Part shown: piece by piece, positions 14,171 through 23,600 of the stretch
Position numbering within the stretch: the first letter of the stretch is position 1
How the letters are laid out: each line of letters starts with the position of its first letter
Source: Ariolimax columbianus
Taxonomy: Eukaryota > Mollusca > Gastropoda > Stylommatophora > Arionidae
Direction: 5' to 3'
DNA length: 64,000 bases
Assembly (NCBI GenBank): GCA_036924085.1
Contig: JAVGWX010000007.1
Span: 104,272,138-104,336,137, forward strand
Program-made: the position numbers and the translations under genes
Notes under the pieces: model-generated
Database searches by the model: none
The model's input: only the letters and a program-made list of their open reading frames with translations
Told to the model about the DNA's origin: nothing

Positions 14171-17100
14171 GTTTACATTTTTATTTTACTTTCTCTCTCC
14201 TCTCATGTTTACATTTTCATTTTGCCAGCCGAGTCCTGCTAGACAAAAATGAAATGATGGCGGCAGCTTTAGAGGTTGCCAAGACAATTGCATCAAAAAG
14301 TCCGATTGCTGTTCAAGGATCGAAACACAATATCGTGTTTTCTCGTGACCACAGTGTCAGAGAAAGCTTGGATTATATGGTAGGTTGGATTATATGGTAA
14401 GTTGGATTATATGGTAGGTTGGATTATATGGTAGGTTGGATTATATGGTAGGTTGGATTATATGGTAGGTTGGATTATAGGGTGAGCTTGGATTATATGG
14501 TAAGGTGGATTATAGGGTGAGCTTGGATTATATGGTAAGTTGGATTATAGGGTGAGCTTGGATTATATGGTAAGGTGGATTATAGGGTGAGCTTGGATTA
14601 TATGGTGAGCTTGGATTATATGGTAGGCTTGGATTATATGGTGAGCTTGGATTATATGGTAAGGTGGATTATAGGGTGAGCTTGGATTATATGGTAGGCT
14701 TGGATTATATGGTGAGCTTGGATTATATGGTAAGTTGGATTATAGGGTGAGCTTGGATTATATGGTAGGCTTGGATTATAGGGTGAGCTTGGATTATATG
14801 GTAAGGTGGATTATAGGGTGAGCTTGGATTATATGGTAAGTTGGATTATAGGGTGAGCTTGGATTATATGGTAGGCTTGGATTATAGGGTGAGCTTGGAT
14901 TATATGGTAAGGTGGATTATAGGGTGAGCTTGGATTATATGGTAGGCTTGGATTATATGGTGAGCTTGGATTATATGGTAAGTTGGATTATAGGGTGAGC
15001 TTGGATTATATGGTAGGCTTGGATTATAGGGTGAGCTTGGATTATATGGTAAGTTGGATTATAGGGTGAGCTTGGATTATATGGTAGGCTTGGATTATAG
15101 GGTGAGCTTGGATTATATGGTAAGGTGGATTATAGGGTGAGCTTGGATTATATGGTAAGTTGGATTATAGGGTGAGCTTGGATTATATGGTAGGCTTGGA
15201 TTATAGGGTGAGCTTGGATTATATGGTAAGGTGGATTATAGGGTGAGCTTGGATTATATGGTAAGTTGGATTATAGGGTGAGCTTGGATTATATGGTAGG
15301 CTTGGATTATAGGGTGAGCTTGGATTATATGGTAAGTTGGATTATATGGTGAGCTTGGATTATATGGTGAGCTTGGATTATATGGTAGGCTTGGATTATA
15401 TGGTGAGCTTGGATTATATGGTGAGCTTGGATTATATGGTGAGCTTGGATTATATGGTAGGCTTGGATTATATGGTGAGCTTGGATTATATGGTAGGATT
15501 GGATTATTTGGTGAGCCTGGATTATATGGTGAGCCTGGATTATATGGTGAGCTTGGATTATATGGTGAGTTTGGATTATATGGTGAGCTTGGATTATATG
15601 GTGAGCTTGGATTATATGGTGAGTTTGGATTATATGGTGTATTTACTGATTTAAAAAAAAGTTATGGCCTATTGCAAAGCGATGTTGGCCAAACACCAGA
15701 CGGTTTTGTAATGTGATGTGTGCTGTATTTGGATTATAGTGAGGAAGAGGATGAGCTGGTCATCCATCTCACTCTTGTTATTACTGATGGTGAAATGAGA
15801 AAAGATTACTGTAACGCCAGAAAGGATTGAATAATTGTCTCTGATATTCTGTTGAAGTTCACACGTCCCAGCTATATTATATATGACATATGTTAAAGAT
15901 CCATTGACGTACAAACATGGGTACTGAATCAGAAATTACTGGTGTACATTCAAAATGCTATAGAAAACAATATTCTATAAGTTGGCACTTTCAAGTAGTC
16001 TAGGCATTAACGTACTGTCAGTTGGGGTTTTGGTGTCGAGTACATCATGCAAGAGATATGGTGAGGGAAGTCATTGCACTAAATTACACACATCAGAAAG
16101 ATGCTGTCCATGTTTTATGGGTATATAATGGGAAGTGGGTTCAAGCTTGCTACAGCATCAGACAACACAACATTGCTCAAAAGGAAAGACACAGAGAATA
16201 TACTGCACAGCTAAATATAGCAAAGCAAATAGTCAACAACAACATTTATAAATAGCACTAGAGACAGATAATTCTAGAAAGATGTTTTTAAAAAAATCTG
16301 AAAATGTTATCCTATGAGACAGAATATTTAAAAATAGGATGTTGGTGAGAGGGTGAGAGGAACACAGTGATTAACTAGATGGACAGACAGGAGGGTGAGA
16401 GGAACATGGTGTATTAACTACATGGACAGACAGGAGGGTGAGAGGAACATGGTGTATTAACTACATGGAGAGACAGGAGGGTGAGAGGAACACAGTGATT
16501 AACTAGATGGACAGACAGGAGGGTGAGAGGAACACGGTGATTAACTAGATGGACAGACAGGAGGGTGAGAGGAACACAGTGTATTAACTACATGGAGAGA
16601 CAGGAGGGTGAGAGGAACATGGTGTATTAACTACATGGAGAGACAGGAGGGTGAGAGGAACATGGTGTATTAACTACATGGAGAGACAGGAAGGTGAGAG
16701 GAACATGGTGTATTAACTACATGGAGAGACAGGAGGGTGAGAGGAACATGGTGTATTAACTACATGGAGAGACAGGAGGGTGAGAGGAACATGGTGTATT
16801 AACTACATGGAGAGACAGGAGGGTGAGAGGAACATGGTGTATTAACTACATGGAGAGACAGGAGGGTGAGAGGAACACGGTGTATTAACTACATGGAGAG
16901 ACAGGAGGGTGAGAGGAACATGGTGTATTAACTACATGGAGAGACAGGAGGGTGAGAGGAACACGGTGTATTAACTACATGGAGAGACAGGAGGGTGAGA
17001 GGAACATGGTGATTAACTACATGGACAGACAGGAGGGTGAGAGGAACATGGTGTATTAACTAGATGGACAGACAGGAGGGTGAGAGGAACACAGTGTATT

Positions 17101-17987
17101 AACTAGATGGACAGACAGGAGGGTGAGAGGAACACGGTGATTAACTAGATGGACAGACAGGAGGGTGAGAGGAACACGGTGATTAACTAGATGGACAGAC
17201 AGGAGGGTGAGAGGAACACGGTGTATTAACTAGATGGACAGACAGGAGGGTGAGAGGAACACGGTGTATTAACTACATGGAGAGACAGGAGGGTGAGAGG
17301 AACACGGTGTATTAACTACATGGAGAGACAGGAGGGTGAGAGGAACATGGTGATTAACTACATGGAGAGACAGGAGGGTGAGAGGAACATGGTGTATTAA
17401 CTACATGGAGAGACAGGAGGGTGAGAGGAACACAGTGATTAACTACATGGAGAGACAGGAAATGAAATGGTTGAAAGATGCTCATCAGAATGTTCCCAGA
17501 ACATTTACCAGCGCCAGCAATGGAAGCTCAGACCACAGACTAAATGTAGATAGTTATTGTTGGTTCTCTCCTTTTGGTGAGGCAAGTTCTGTTTAATCAT
17601 AGATAGTCATTTTGGTTACACTAGGGCTTGATTAGCTTTTTGTTTGTGTTGTGTCCAGGGCTGATTCTGTGGAATCATGGATCATGCATCATACATCATA
17701 CATCATGCATCATACATCATACATCATACACAACTCTCAGTGATGTTTATTGCCATGTTTGCAAAGATTGCCCAATAAATAAGAAAGAAATGATATCAAA
17801 AGTCTAATCCACCAATTTAGCTGTAACAGAAATGTTACACGTTGGCACTATCAAGTGAAAGCTAAACAATTCTTTGATTTCTGCTCAACAGGCAACATGG
17901 AATGCAGCCATGCTCCAGTCAGAGGATGTTGTGAAATCCCTCACTGCAGCTCTGCAGAAACAAAAGCCAGACTTCTCCAAACTTTGA
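943..17987 (+). CDS. ECH1: ECH1, delta(3,5)-delta(2,4)-dienoyl-CoA isomerase, 3' five exons
   Basis: Crotonase-fold enzyme that isomerises 3,5-dienoyl-CoA to 2,4-dienoyl-CoA during oxidation of unsaturated fatty acids in peroxisomes and mitochondria. Coding exons are 943-1067, 8151-8264, 13427-13569, 14229-14379 and 17892-17987. They join in one frame (2 leading bases plus 209 codons including the stop). The product shows '[19 protein letters not shown]', 'ACDIRYC', '[15 protein letters not shown]' and '[13 protein letters not shown]' in the family order. The Asp of GID and the Glu and Asp of EVDIGLAAD correspond to the three acidic catalytic residues described for rat ECH1. The C-terminus is SKL, a canonical PTS1 signal. 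The N-terminal part, including any mitochondrial presequence, lies upstream of the window. All junctions are GT/AG. Introns are inflated by transposons and minisatellites, several overlapping the splice sites. Confidence 0.95.
1085..1236. repeat. Minisatellite, ~20-22 bp unit, ~7 copies
   Basis: Tandem copies of a unit with core 'cacatctgatactgtttt'. It starts almost at the ECH1 exon A donor. Confidence 0.85.
1241..1436. repeat. Minisatellite, ~47 bp unit, 4 copies
   Basis: 'acttgatgaccca' recurs at 1241, 1288, 1334 and 1382, each followed by a 'gcgg(a/g)gg..gta.c.ctgtgggt' block. From 1440 to 1890 I recognise nothing. Confidence 0.85.
1895..1972 (-). mobile_element. RTE-type reverse transcriptase scrap
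   Basis: The minus strand reads [16 protein letters not shown], which is reverse transcriptase motif A (F-I-D-Y-x-K-A-F-D). Only this short piece is readable. Confidence 0.75.
2075..2770 (+). pseudogene. Reverse transcriptase domain of the I-like LINE
   Basis: The reading frame shows [42 protein letters not shown] (motif A) and [14 protein letters not shown] (motif B). The FADD-type catalytic motif C reads FAND, so one of the two adjacent aspartates is lost, and a stop follows at about 2768. The first three codons lie in the target-site duplication, so the apparent start codon is not the element's own. Confidence 0.9.
2915..3598 (+). pseudogene. RT connector region of the I-like LINE
   Basis: Continues the element after the stop and a frame change. 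It shows [17 protein letters not shown] and '[18 protein letters not shown]' segments typical of the region between RT and RNase H in I-like elements. Confidence 0.85.
3562..3936 (+). pseudogene. RNase H domain of the I-like LINE (split by insertion)
   Basis: The domain reads [10 protein letters not shown] (first catalytic Asp), [12 protein letters not shown] (catalytic Glu), [12 protein letters not shown] (third acidic site) and [11 protein letters not shown]. It then breaks at the nested insertion and resumes at about 4355 with the [14 protein letters not shown] end of RNase H. Confidence 0.9.
3937..4348 (+). mobile_element. 5'-truncated CR1-like LINE 3' end nested in the I-like LINE
   Basis: Flanked by AACAAG at 3931-3936 and 4349-4354, a 6-bp target duplication. 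It encodes only the C-terminal tail ([53 protein letters not shown]) and the 3' UTR hairpin. The same family recurs at 8466, 34610, 35580, 41950 and 58197. Confidence 0.92.
4355..4789 (+). pseudogene. C-terminal segment of the I-like LINE
   Basis: Resumes the host element after the nested insertion and runs to a stop at 4787-4789. [18 protein letters not shown] is a CCHC-like Cys/His cluster common at the C-terminus of I-like and Jockey-like elements. Confidence 0.8.
4830..5204. other. ECH1 intron, nothing recognised
   Basis: AT-rich intronic sequence without a convincing ORF or repeat. Confidence 0.5.
5205..5775. repeat. Minisatellite, 42 and 47 bp unit variants, ~12 copies
   Basis: Shared core 'ctggaactgactaacgtcc', alternating with either a 'gaagactagcctcaatg' or a 'gaagtctcaaagct' block. 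From 5776 to 6150 I recognise nothing. Confidence 0.95.
6153..6358. repeat. Minisatellite, 25 bp unit, ~8 copies
   Basis: Tandem 'ccacatcattcacgacca' units. ORFs read from it are artefacts. From 6359 to 6940 I see only a short duplication near 6680-6730. Confidence 0.95.
6940..7475. repeat. Interspersed repeat, copy 2, with a (CT)n tract
   Basis: The longest copy of the family also seen at 185-500 and 49360-50030. A (CT)n microsatellite sits inside it at 7062-7139. No coding potential was found. Confidence 0.6.
7062..7139. repeat. (CT)n microsatellite
   Basis: About 39 uninterrupted CT dinucleotides. Confidence 0.98.
7535..7830. repeat. Minisatellite, 42 bp unit, ~7 copies
   Basis: Core 'tttggctccttaccctaa', with the telomere-like octamer CCCTAACC in most units. 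Confidence 0.93.
8025..8150 (+). repeat. 42-bp tandem copies of the ECH1 exon B acceptor
   Basis: 'ttctgtatttcag' ends at 8066, 8108 and 8150, exactly 42 bases apart. Each copy is followed by a close match to the first ~24 bases of exon B. Only the last acceptor leads into the conserved frame: the two upstream exon copies read CCCAAG where exon B has CCCCAAG. Confidence 0.93.
8151..8264 (+). CDS. ECH1: ECH1 exon B
   Basis: 38 complete codons: [19 protein letters not shown], then [16 protein letters not shown]. It holds the CoA-binding/oxyanion-hole glycines and the catalytic-position Asp of GID. The donor is GTTGTT. A 22-bp array starts about 12 bases after the exon. Confidence 0.95.
8276..8452. 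repeat. Minisatellite, 22 bp unit, ~7 copies
   Basis: Core 'tgtacatgtgtgtagca', immediately downstream of the ECH1 exon B donor. Confidence 0.9.
8466..9716 (-). mobile_element. CR1-like LINE copy, minus strand, degenerate
   Basis: The minus strand encodes [20 protein letters not shown] (motif A), then SDLDKIREW...[17 protein letters not shown], then the C-terminal [13 protein letters not shown] segment, with frameshifts and stops and an internal deletion near 9697. The 3' UTR hairpin is at the low-coordinate end. A small plus-strand 3' fragment of the same family is inserted at 8595-8655. Confidence 0.9.
8595..8655 (+). mobile_element. Opposite-orientation 3' fragment of the CR1-like LINE
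   Basis: About 60 bases identical in type to the family 3' end (ACTGGTT...AGACTCTGTAGAGTCT...AACCAGT, then 'aagttaagttaag'), inverted relative to the surrounding copy. With the host copy's own 3' end at 8470-8530 it forms a ~60-bp inverted repeat. Confidence 0.85.
9717..10011. other. ECH1 intron, nothing recognised
   Basis: No convincing repeat or coding sequence. Confidence 0.5.
10012..10260 (-). mobile_element. Mariner-like transposon end with transposase C-terminus
   Basis: Starts with a TA dinucleotide and a terminal-repeat-like 'cgagggccagtcattaag'. The minus strand then reads [13 protein letters not shown] followed by a degenerate region where mariner transposases end in GIxxLxxRxxKCIxxxGDYVEK. 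Only one end of the element is visible. Confidence 0.65.
10262..12690. repeat. 2.4-kb satellite-like array, 38-39 bp unit, ~63 copies, dimeric
   Basis: Core 'aacatgatatgattttatg'. Two unit types alternate: one with TTTTATG and CAATG, one with TTATATG and CAGTG, usually with TTT versus TT at the junction, giving a ~77-bp higher-order repeat. It lies in the ECH1 intron before exon C. From 12691 to 12925 nothing is recognised. Confidence 0.97.
12926..13310. repeat. Minisatellite, 38 and 49 bp variants, ~9 copies
   Basis: Core 'cttgactgtcacattgtca' followed by 'tctgtggttttacta', with an optional 'actcaactac' segment. It ends about 115 bases before ECH1 exon C. Confidence 0.93.
13427..13569 (+). 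CDS. ECH1: ECH1 exon C
   Basis: The acceptor is 'aatgttacag'. It encodes [19 protein letters not shown] and on to SIGFV, ending with two bases of a Ser codon. The Glu and second Asp of EVDIGLAAD are the catalytic pair. The donor GTAAGT is strong, and its neighbourhood is duplicated at 13632-13651. Confidence 0.96.
13632..13651 (+). repeat. Duplicate of the ECH1 exon C end and donor
   Basis: 'gatttgttaggtaagt' recurs 73 bases after the genuine exon C junction, with the same GTAAGT donor. From 13652 to 14100 I recognise nothing. Confidence 0.85.
14110..14168. repeat. (CT)n microsatellite before exon D
   Basis: CT tract with a few interruptions, about 60 bases upstream of the exon D acceptor. 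It extends the pyrimidine-rich region. Confidence 0.95.
14229..14379 (+). CDS. ECH1: ECH1 exon D
   Basis: The acceptor is 'cattttgccag'. It encodes (S)[16 protein letters not shown] through [17 protein letters not shown] to [10 protein letters not shown]. The donor is GTAGGT. The final 15 bases of the exon and its donor are the seed of the 18-bp array that follows. Confidence 0.96.
14362..15640 (+). repeat. 17-18 bp array built from the ECH1 exon D end and donor, ~70 copies
   Basis: The unit is 'agcttggattatatggtg' and variants. It contains the last exon D codons (LDYM) and a GT donor, most often GTAAGT, GTAAGG, GTGAGC or GTAGGC. The first spacing is 17 bases, so using a downstream copy would shift the frame and soon meet a stop. 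Variant units alternate in longer-period patterns. Confidence 0.95.
15641..16332. other. ECH1 intron, nothing recognised
   Basis: AT-rich. Short ORFs are not convincing. Confidence 0.5.
16333..17466. repeat. Minisatellite, 41-43 bp unit, ~26 copies
   Basis: Core 'gagggtgagaggaacatgg' followed by 'attaactacatggagagac'. Length variants differ by 'gtgtatt' versus 'gtgatt'. Confidence 0.96.
17892..17987 (+). CDS. ECH1: ECH1 terminal coding exon with PTS1
   Basis: The acceptor is 'tttctgctcaacag'. It encodes [20 protein letters not shown] and ends KPDFSKL plus TGA. SKL is the canonical peroxisomal targeting signal, also the C-terminus of mammalian ECH1. A run of 'catacatcatgcat' repeats lies 160 bases upstream (17685-17730). 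Confidence 0.97.
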   Translation, partial: ATWNAAMLQSEDVVKSLTAALQKQKPDFSKL

Positions 17988-18191
17988 GCCATTTACAGAA
18001 CAACGTTGGTCCATTTCTCGATTCAAATGAACTGTTGACAATTGTTTTATTTAGTTACACGCATGGCTTTTTTAAGGTCCTGTTATTCTATGTTTGAAAT
18101 CAAATTATCTTATCTTTACTGTACGTACATCATTGATGTCATTGACCAGACTTTCTTATCTAAGCTTTTCAACTTGTAGTTTTAGAAATGT

Positions 18192-18232
18192 CAGGTTGAC
18201 GTTTGACAGCGTACGAAGTTGAAGAAGAAGAA
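18192..18232 (+). mobile_element. Terminal scrap of the I-like LINE
   Basis: Matches the last ~40 bases of the 2084-4815 element, ending in 'gaagaagaagaa'. It is probably an extremely 5'-truncated insertion. Confidence 0.7.
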
Positions 18233-18371
18233 TAACACAGGTTTCAATTATTTCACATAAAACATACAAATGATGATTCCCTTTGGAGGACACAGTTACC
18301 AGGAGGATGTATGGCATAGAAGGTACAAACTTATGGTTAGCCAAGACATGCCAGGTAAAATGGTTTGATAA

Positions 18372-19350
18372 AGATGTGCCAGCTGTTGGGAGGTAGAGGC
18401 ACATGTCAGCTGTTGGGAGGTAGAGGCACATGTCAGCTGTTGGGAGGTAGAGGCACATGTCAGCTGTTAGGAGGGTGGAGACAGACGTCAGCTGTTTGGA
18501 GGTAGAGGCACATGTCAGCTGTTGGGAGGTAGAGGCACATGTCAGCTGTTGGGAGGTAGAGGCACATGTCAGCTGTTGGGAGGTAGAGGCACATGTCAGC
18601 TGTTAGGAGGGTGGAGACAGACGTCAGCTGTTGGGAGGTAGAGGCACATGTCAGCTGTTGGGAGGTAGAGGCACATGTCAGCTGTTGGGAGGTAGAGGCA
18701 CATGTCAGCTGTTGGGAGGGTAGGGGCACATGTCAGCTGTTGGGAGGGTAGGGGCACATGTCAGCTGTTGGGAGGGTAGAGGCACATGTCAGCTGTTGGG
18801 AGGTAGAGGCACATGTCAGCTGTTGGGAGGGTGGAGACAGACATCAGCTGTTGGGAGGTAGAGGCACATGTCAGCTGTTGGGAAGTAGAGGCACATGTCA
18901 GCTGTTGGGAGGTAGAGGCACATGTCAGCTGTTGGGAGGTAGAGGCACATGTCAGCTGTTGGGAGGGTGGAGACAGACGTCAGCTGTTGGGAGGTAGAGG
19001 CACATGTCAGCTGTTGGGAGGTAGAGGCACATGTCAGCTGTTGGGAGGGTAGGGGGACATGTCAGCTGTTGGGAGGGTAGGGGCACATGTCAGCTGTTGG
19101 GAGGGTAGAGGCACATGTCAGCTGTTGGGAGGTAGAGGCACATGTCAGCTGTTGGGAGGGTGGAGACAGACGTCAGCTGTTGGGAGGGTGGAGAGGTACG
19201 TCAACTGTTGGGAGGTAGAGGCACATGTCAGCTGTTGGGAGGTAGAGGCACATGTCAGCTGTATGGAGGTTGGAGACAGACATCAGCTGTTGGGAGGGTG
19301 GACACAGACGTCGGCTGTTGGGAGGGTGGAGACAGATGTCAGCTGTTGGA
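18372..19350. repeat. Minisatellite, 27 bp unit, ~36 copies
   Basis: Core 'cagctgttgggaggtagag' with a minor variant carrying 'ggtggagacagacgtc' that recurs at intervals. Confidence 0.96.
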
Positions 19351-19790
19351 CAGGACAGATCTGTGGTTGGTGTTAGATTATAGAGGTAATGACAGGTACG
19401 GATCTGTGGTTGGTGTTAGATGGTAGAGGTAATGACAGGACAGATCTGTGGTTGGTGTTAGATGGTAGAGGTAATGACAGGACAGATCTGTGGTTGGTGT
19501 TAGATGGTAGAGGTAATGACAGGACAGATCTGTGGTTGGTGTTAGATGGTAGAGGTAATGACAGGACAGATCTGTGGTTGGTGTTAGATGGTAGAGGTAA
19601 TGACAGGTACGGATCTGTGGTTGGTGTTAGATGGTAGAGGTAATGACAGGTACGGATCTGTGGCTGGTGTTAGATGGTAGAGGTAATGACAGGACAGATC
19701 TGTGGTTGGTGTTAGATGGTAGAGGTAATGACAGGACAGATCTGTGGTTGGTGTTAGATGGTAGAGGTAATGACAGGACAGATCTGGGGA
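19350..19790. repeat. Minisatellite, 42 bp unit, ~10 copies
   Basis: Core 'agatctgtggttggtgttag'. Directly abuts the preceding 27-bp array. Confidence 0.96.
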
Positions 19791-19834
19791 ACAGCTGACT
19801 GCAAGAGCCAATAGGGCGGTAGATTGTGGAGAGA

Positions 19835-20095
19835 TGGTTAAGATGGATACGGCTCACTCTCAGTGAGAAGCCAGACAATGTAACCAGACATGTGCTGGAT
19901 TGGAACACACAGGGACAGAAATGAGTGGAGAGGCGAAGAAACGCCTGGCAACGAATGGTCTAGGAGGAAATTAATTCAATCTGTGTTTTGTGGACGTAAC
20001 TCAAAAAAGCACAGAATAGGAACAGTTGGAGAGCATCTGTTGAGGCCCTATGTCCCAAGGGAGACTAGATGGATGATGATGATGATGATGACAGT
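19835..20095 (+). mobile_element. LINE C-terminal fragment with (GAT)n tail
   Basis: Decayed frames read VTRHVLDWNTQG, then NRNSWRASVEALCPKGD followed by repeated ATG/GAT. This resembles the 'WNPQGxRxRGRP...DRxxWRxxVxxLCP' tail of endonuclease/RT LINEs and ends in a microsatellite tail. Confidence 0.7.
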
Positions 20096-20244
20096 GCCGA
20101 AGATAATGGACACCTTCGCAACCATGTGTACCTGGATTGATTGTTCCACAAACAAACGCCTACCTGTTATTCATTTCATTATAAAATGATAACGCTGTCA
20201 GACAGAAATGACAACAGGTCATCGATGGTTGAGTGCCTGACATA

Positions 20245-20530
20245 TCCTCAGTTTTACAGCGCCAATGAGGTTTGACCAAAGGGCTGCTGGGTAAAGGGTA
20301 TTCTTCAGCTGGCTACTGCTAGTCGGGAATTAAATGTTTGAGACCGGTACACTAAGCCACAGCTTGTATGAGGTGGGGTGGTCAGTTTTCTTCCTTGCTG
20401 TCTCTTTCTTCCCTAACTGTAAGTCAAGTATCCATTTACAGCTGGATCAACTAGAGCATGACAGTTGCGGAAATTGAACCCTGTACCTTTGCCGTGAGAA
20501 GCGAGTGCTCTACTACTACACTAAACATTG
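20245..20530 (-). mobile_element. tRNA-like SINE candidate
   Basis: On the minus strand 'tagtagagcactcgcttctc' is followed by 'gggttcaatttccgc', resembling a tRNA A box region and B box (GGTTCRANYCC) at tRNA spacing. The body is unrelated to the SINE family at 29024 and 43706. I see no confident ends. Confidence 0.5.
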
Positions 20531-20633
20531 ATGAATATAAAACATGAACTCTCTCAATTGGTTTTTTTGTTGTTTAATGTTTTGACACTTATTTTCTCAA
20601 TTAATAAATGAATTGTTGAAATTTGTTTCCAAT

Positions 20634-23600
20634 TGTCATGAACCCATTACTTACACACAGAGCCTTGAAGTATTGTCATGAACCCATTACTTACACACAG
20701 AGCCTTGAAGTATTGTCATGAACCCATTACTTACAGACAGAGCCTTGAAGTATTGTCATGAACCCATTACACACAGAGCCTTGAAGTATTGTCATGAACC
20801 CATTACACACAGAGCCTTGAAGTATTGTCATGAACCCATTACACACAGAGCCTTGAAGTATTGTCATGAACCCATTACACACAGAGCCTTGAAGTATTGT
20901 CATGAACCCATTACTTACAGAGCCTTGAAGTATTGTCATGAACCCATTACACACAGAGCCTTGAAGTATTGTCATGAACCCATTACACACAGAGCCTTGA
21001 AGTATTGTCATGAACCCATTACACACAGAGCCTTGAAGTATTGTCATGAACCCATTACACACAGAGCCTTGAAGTATTGTCATGAACCCATTACACACAG
21101 AGCCTTGAAGTATTGTCATGAACCCATTACACACAGAGCCTTGAAGTATTGTCATGAACCCATTACACACAGAGCCTTGAAGTATTGTCATGAACCCATT
21201 ACACACAGAGCCTTGAAGTATTGTCATGAACCCATTACACACAGAGCCTTGAAGTATTGTCATGAACCCATTACACACAGAGCCTTGAAGTATTGTCATG
21301 AACCCATTACACACAGAGCCTTGAAGTATTGTCATGAACCCATTACACACAGAGCCTTGAAGTATTGTCATGAACCCATTACACACAGAGCCTTGAAGTA
21401 TTGTCATGAACCCATTACACACAGAGCCTTGAAGTATTGTCATGAACCCATTACACACAGAGCCTTGAAGTATTGTCATGAACCCATTACACACAGAGCC
21501 TTGAAGTATTGTCATGAACCCATTACACACAGAGCCTTGAAGTATTGTCATGAACCCATTACACACAGAGCCTTGAAGTATTGTCATGAACCCATTACAC
21601 ACAGAGCCTTGAAGTATTGTCATGAACCCATTACACACAGAGCCTTGAAGTATTGTCATGAACCCATTACACACAGAGCCTTGAAGTATTGTCATGAACC
21701 CATTACACACAGAGCCTTGAAGTATTGTCATGAACCCATTACACACAGAGCCTTGAAGTATTGTCATGAACCCATTACACACAGAGCCTTGAAGTATTGT
21801 CATGAACCCATTACACACAGAGCCTTGAAGTATTGTCATGAACCCATTACACACAGAGCCTTGAAGTATTGTCATGAACCCATTACACACAGAGCCTTGA
21901 AGTATTGTCATGAACCCATTACACACAGAGCCTTGAAGTATTGTCATGAACCCATTACACACAGAGCCTTGAAGTATTGTCATGAACCCATTACACACAG
22001 AGCCTTGAAGTATTGTCATGAACCCATTACACACAGAGCCTTGAAGTATTGTCATGAACCCATTACACACAGAGCCTTGAAGTATTGTCATGAACCCATT
22101 ACACACAGAGCCTTGAAGTATTGTCATGAACCCATTACACACAGAGCCTTGAAGTATTGTCATGAACCCATTACACACAGAGCCTTGAAGTATTGTCATG
22201 AACCCATTACACACAGAGCCTTGAAGTATTGTCATGAACCCATTACACACAGAGCCTTGAAGTATTGTCATGAACCCATTACACACAGAGCCTTGAAGTA
22301 TTGTCATGAACCCATTACACACAGAGCCTTGAAGTATTGTCATGAACCCATTACACACAGAGCCTTGAAGTATTGTCATGAACCCATTACACACAGAGCC
22401 TTGAAGTATTGTCATGAACCCATTACACACAGAGCCTTGAAGTATTGTCATGAACCCATTACACACAGAGCCTTGAAGTATTGTCATGAACCCATTACAC
22501 ACAGAGCCTTGAAGTATTGTCATGAACCCATTACACACAGAGCCTTGAAGTATTGTCATGAACCCATTACACACAGAGCCTTGAAGTATTGTCATGAACC
22601 CATTACACACAGAGCCTTGAAGTATTGTCATGAACCCATTACACACAGAGCCTTGAAGTATTGTCATGAACCCATTACACACAGAGCCTTGAAGTATTGT
22701 CATGAACCCATTACACACAGAGCCTTGAAGTATTGTCATGAACCCATTACACACAGAGCCTTGAAGTATTGTCATGAACCCATTACACACAGAGCCTTGA
22801 AGTATTGTCATGAACCCATTACTTACACACAGAGCCTTGAAGTATTGTCATGAACCCATTACTTACACACAGAGCCTTGAAGTATTGTCATGAACCCATT
22901 ACTTACAGACAGAGCCTTGAAGTATTGTCATGAACCCATTACACACAGAGCCTTGAAGTATTGTCATGAACCCATTACACACAGAGCCTTGAAGTATTGT
23001 CATGAACCCATTACACACAGAGCCTTGAAGTATTGTCATGAACCCATTACACACAGAGCCTTGAAGTATTGTCATGAACCCATTACTTACAGAGCCTTGA
23101 AGTATTGTCATGAACCCATTACACACAGAGCCTTGAAGTATTGTCATGAACCCATTACACACAGAGCCTTGAAGTATTGTCATGAACCCATTACACACAG
23201 AGCCTTGAAGTATTGTCATGAACCCATTACACACAGAGCCTTGAAGTATTGTCATGAACCCATTACACACAGAGCCTTGAAGTATTGTCATGAACCCATT
23301 ACACACAGAGCCTTGAAGTATTGTCATGAACCCATTACACACAGAGCCTTGAAGTATTGTCATGAACCCATTACACACAGAGCCTTGAAGTATTGTCATG
23401 AACCCATTACACACAGAGCCTTGAAGTATTGTCATGAACCCATTACACACAGAGCCTTGAAGTATTGTCATGAACCCATTACACACAGAGCCTTGAAGTA
23501 TTGTCATGAACCCATTACACACAGAGCCTTGAAGTATTGTCATGAACCCATTACACACAGAGCCTTGAAGTATTGTCATGAACCCATTACACACAGAGCC

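Noticed and set aside
20055..20095. Poly-Asp/poly-Met coding tract
   Set aside because: It is the (GAT)n tail of a LINE fragment.
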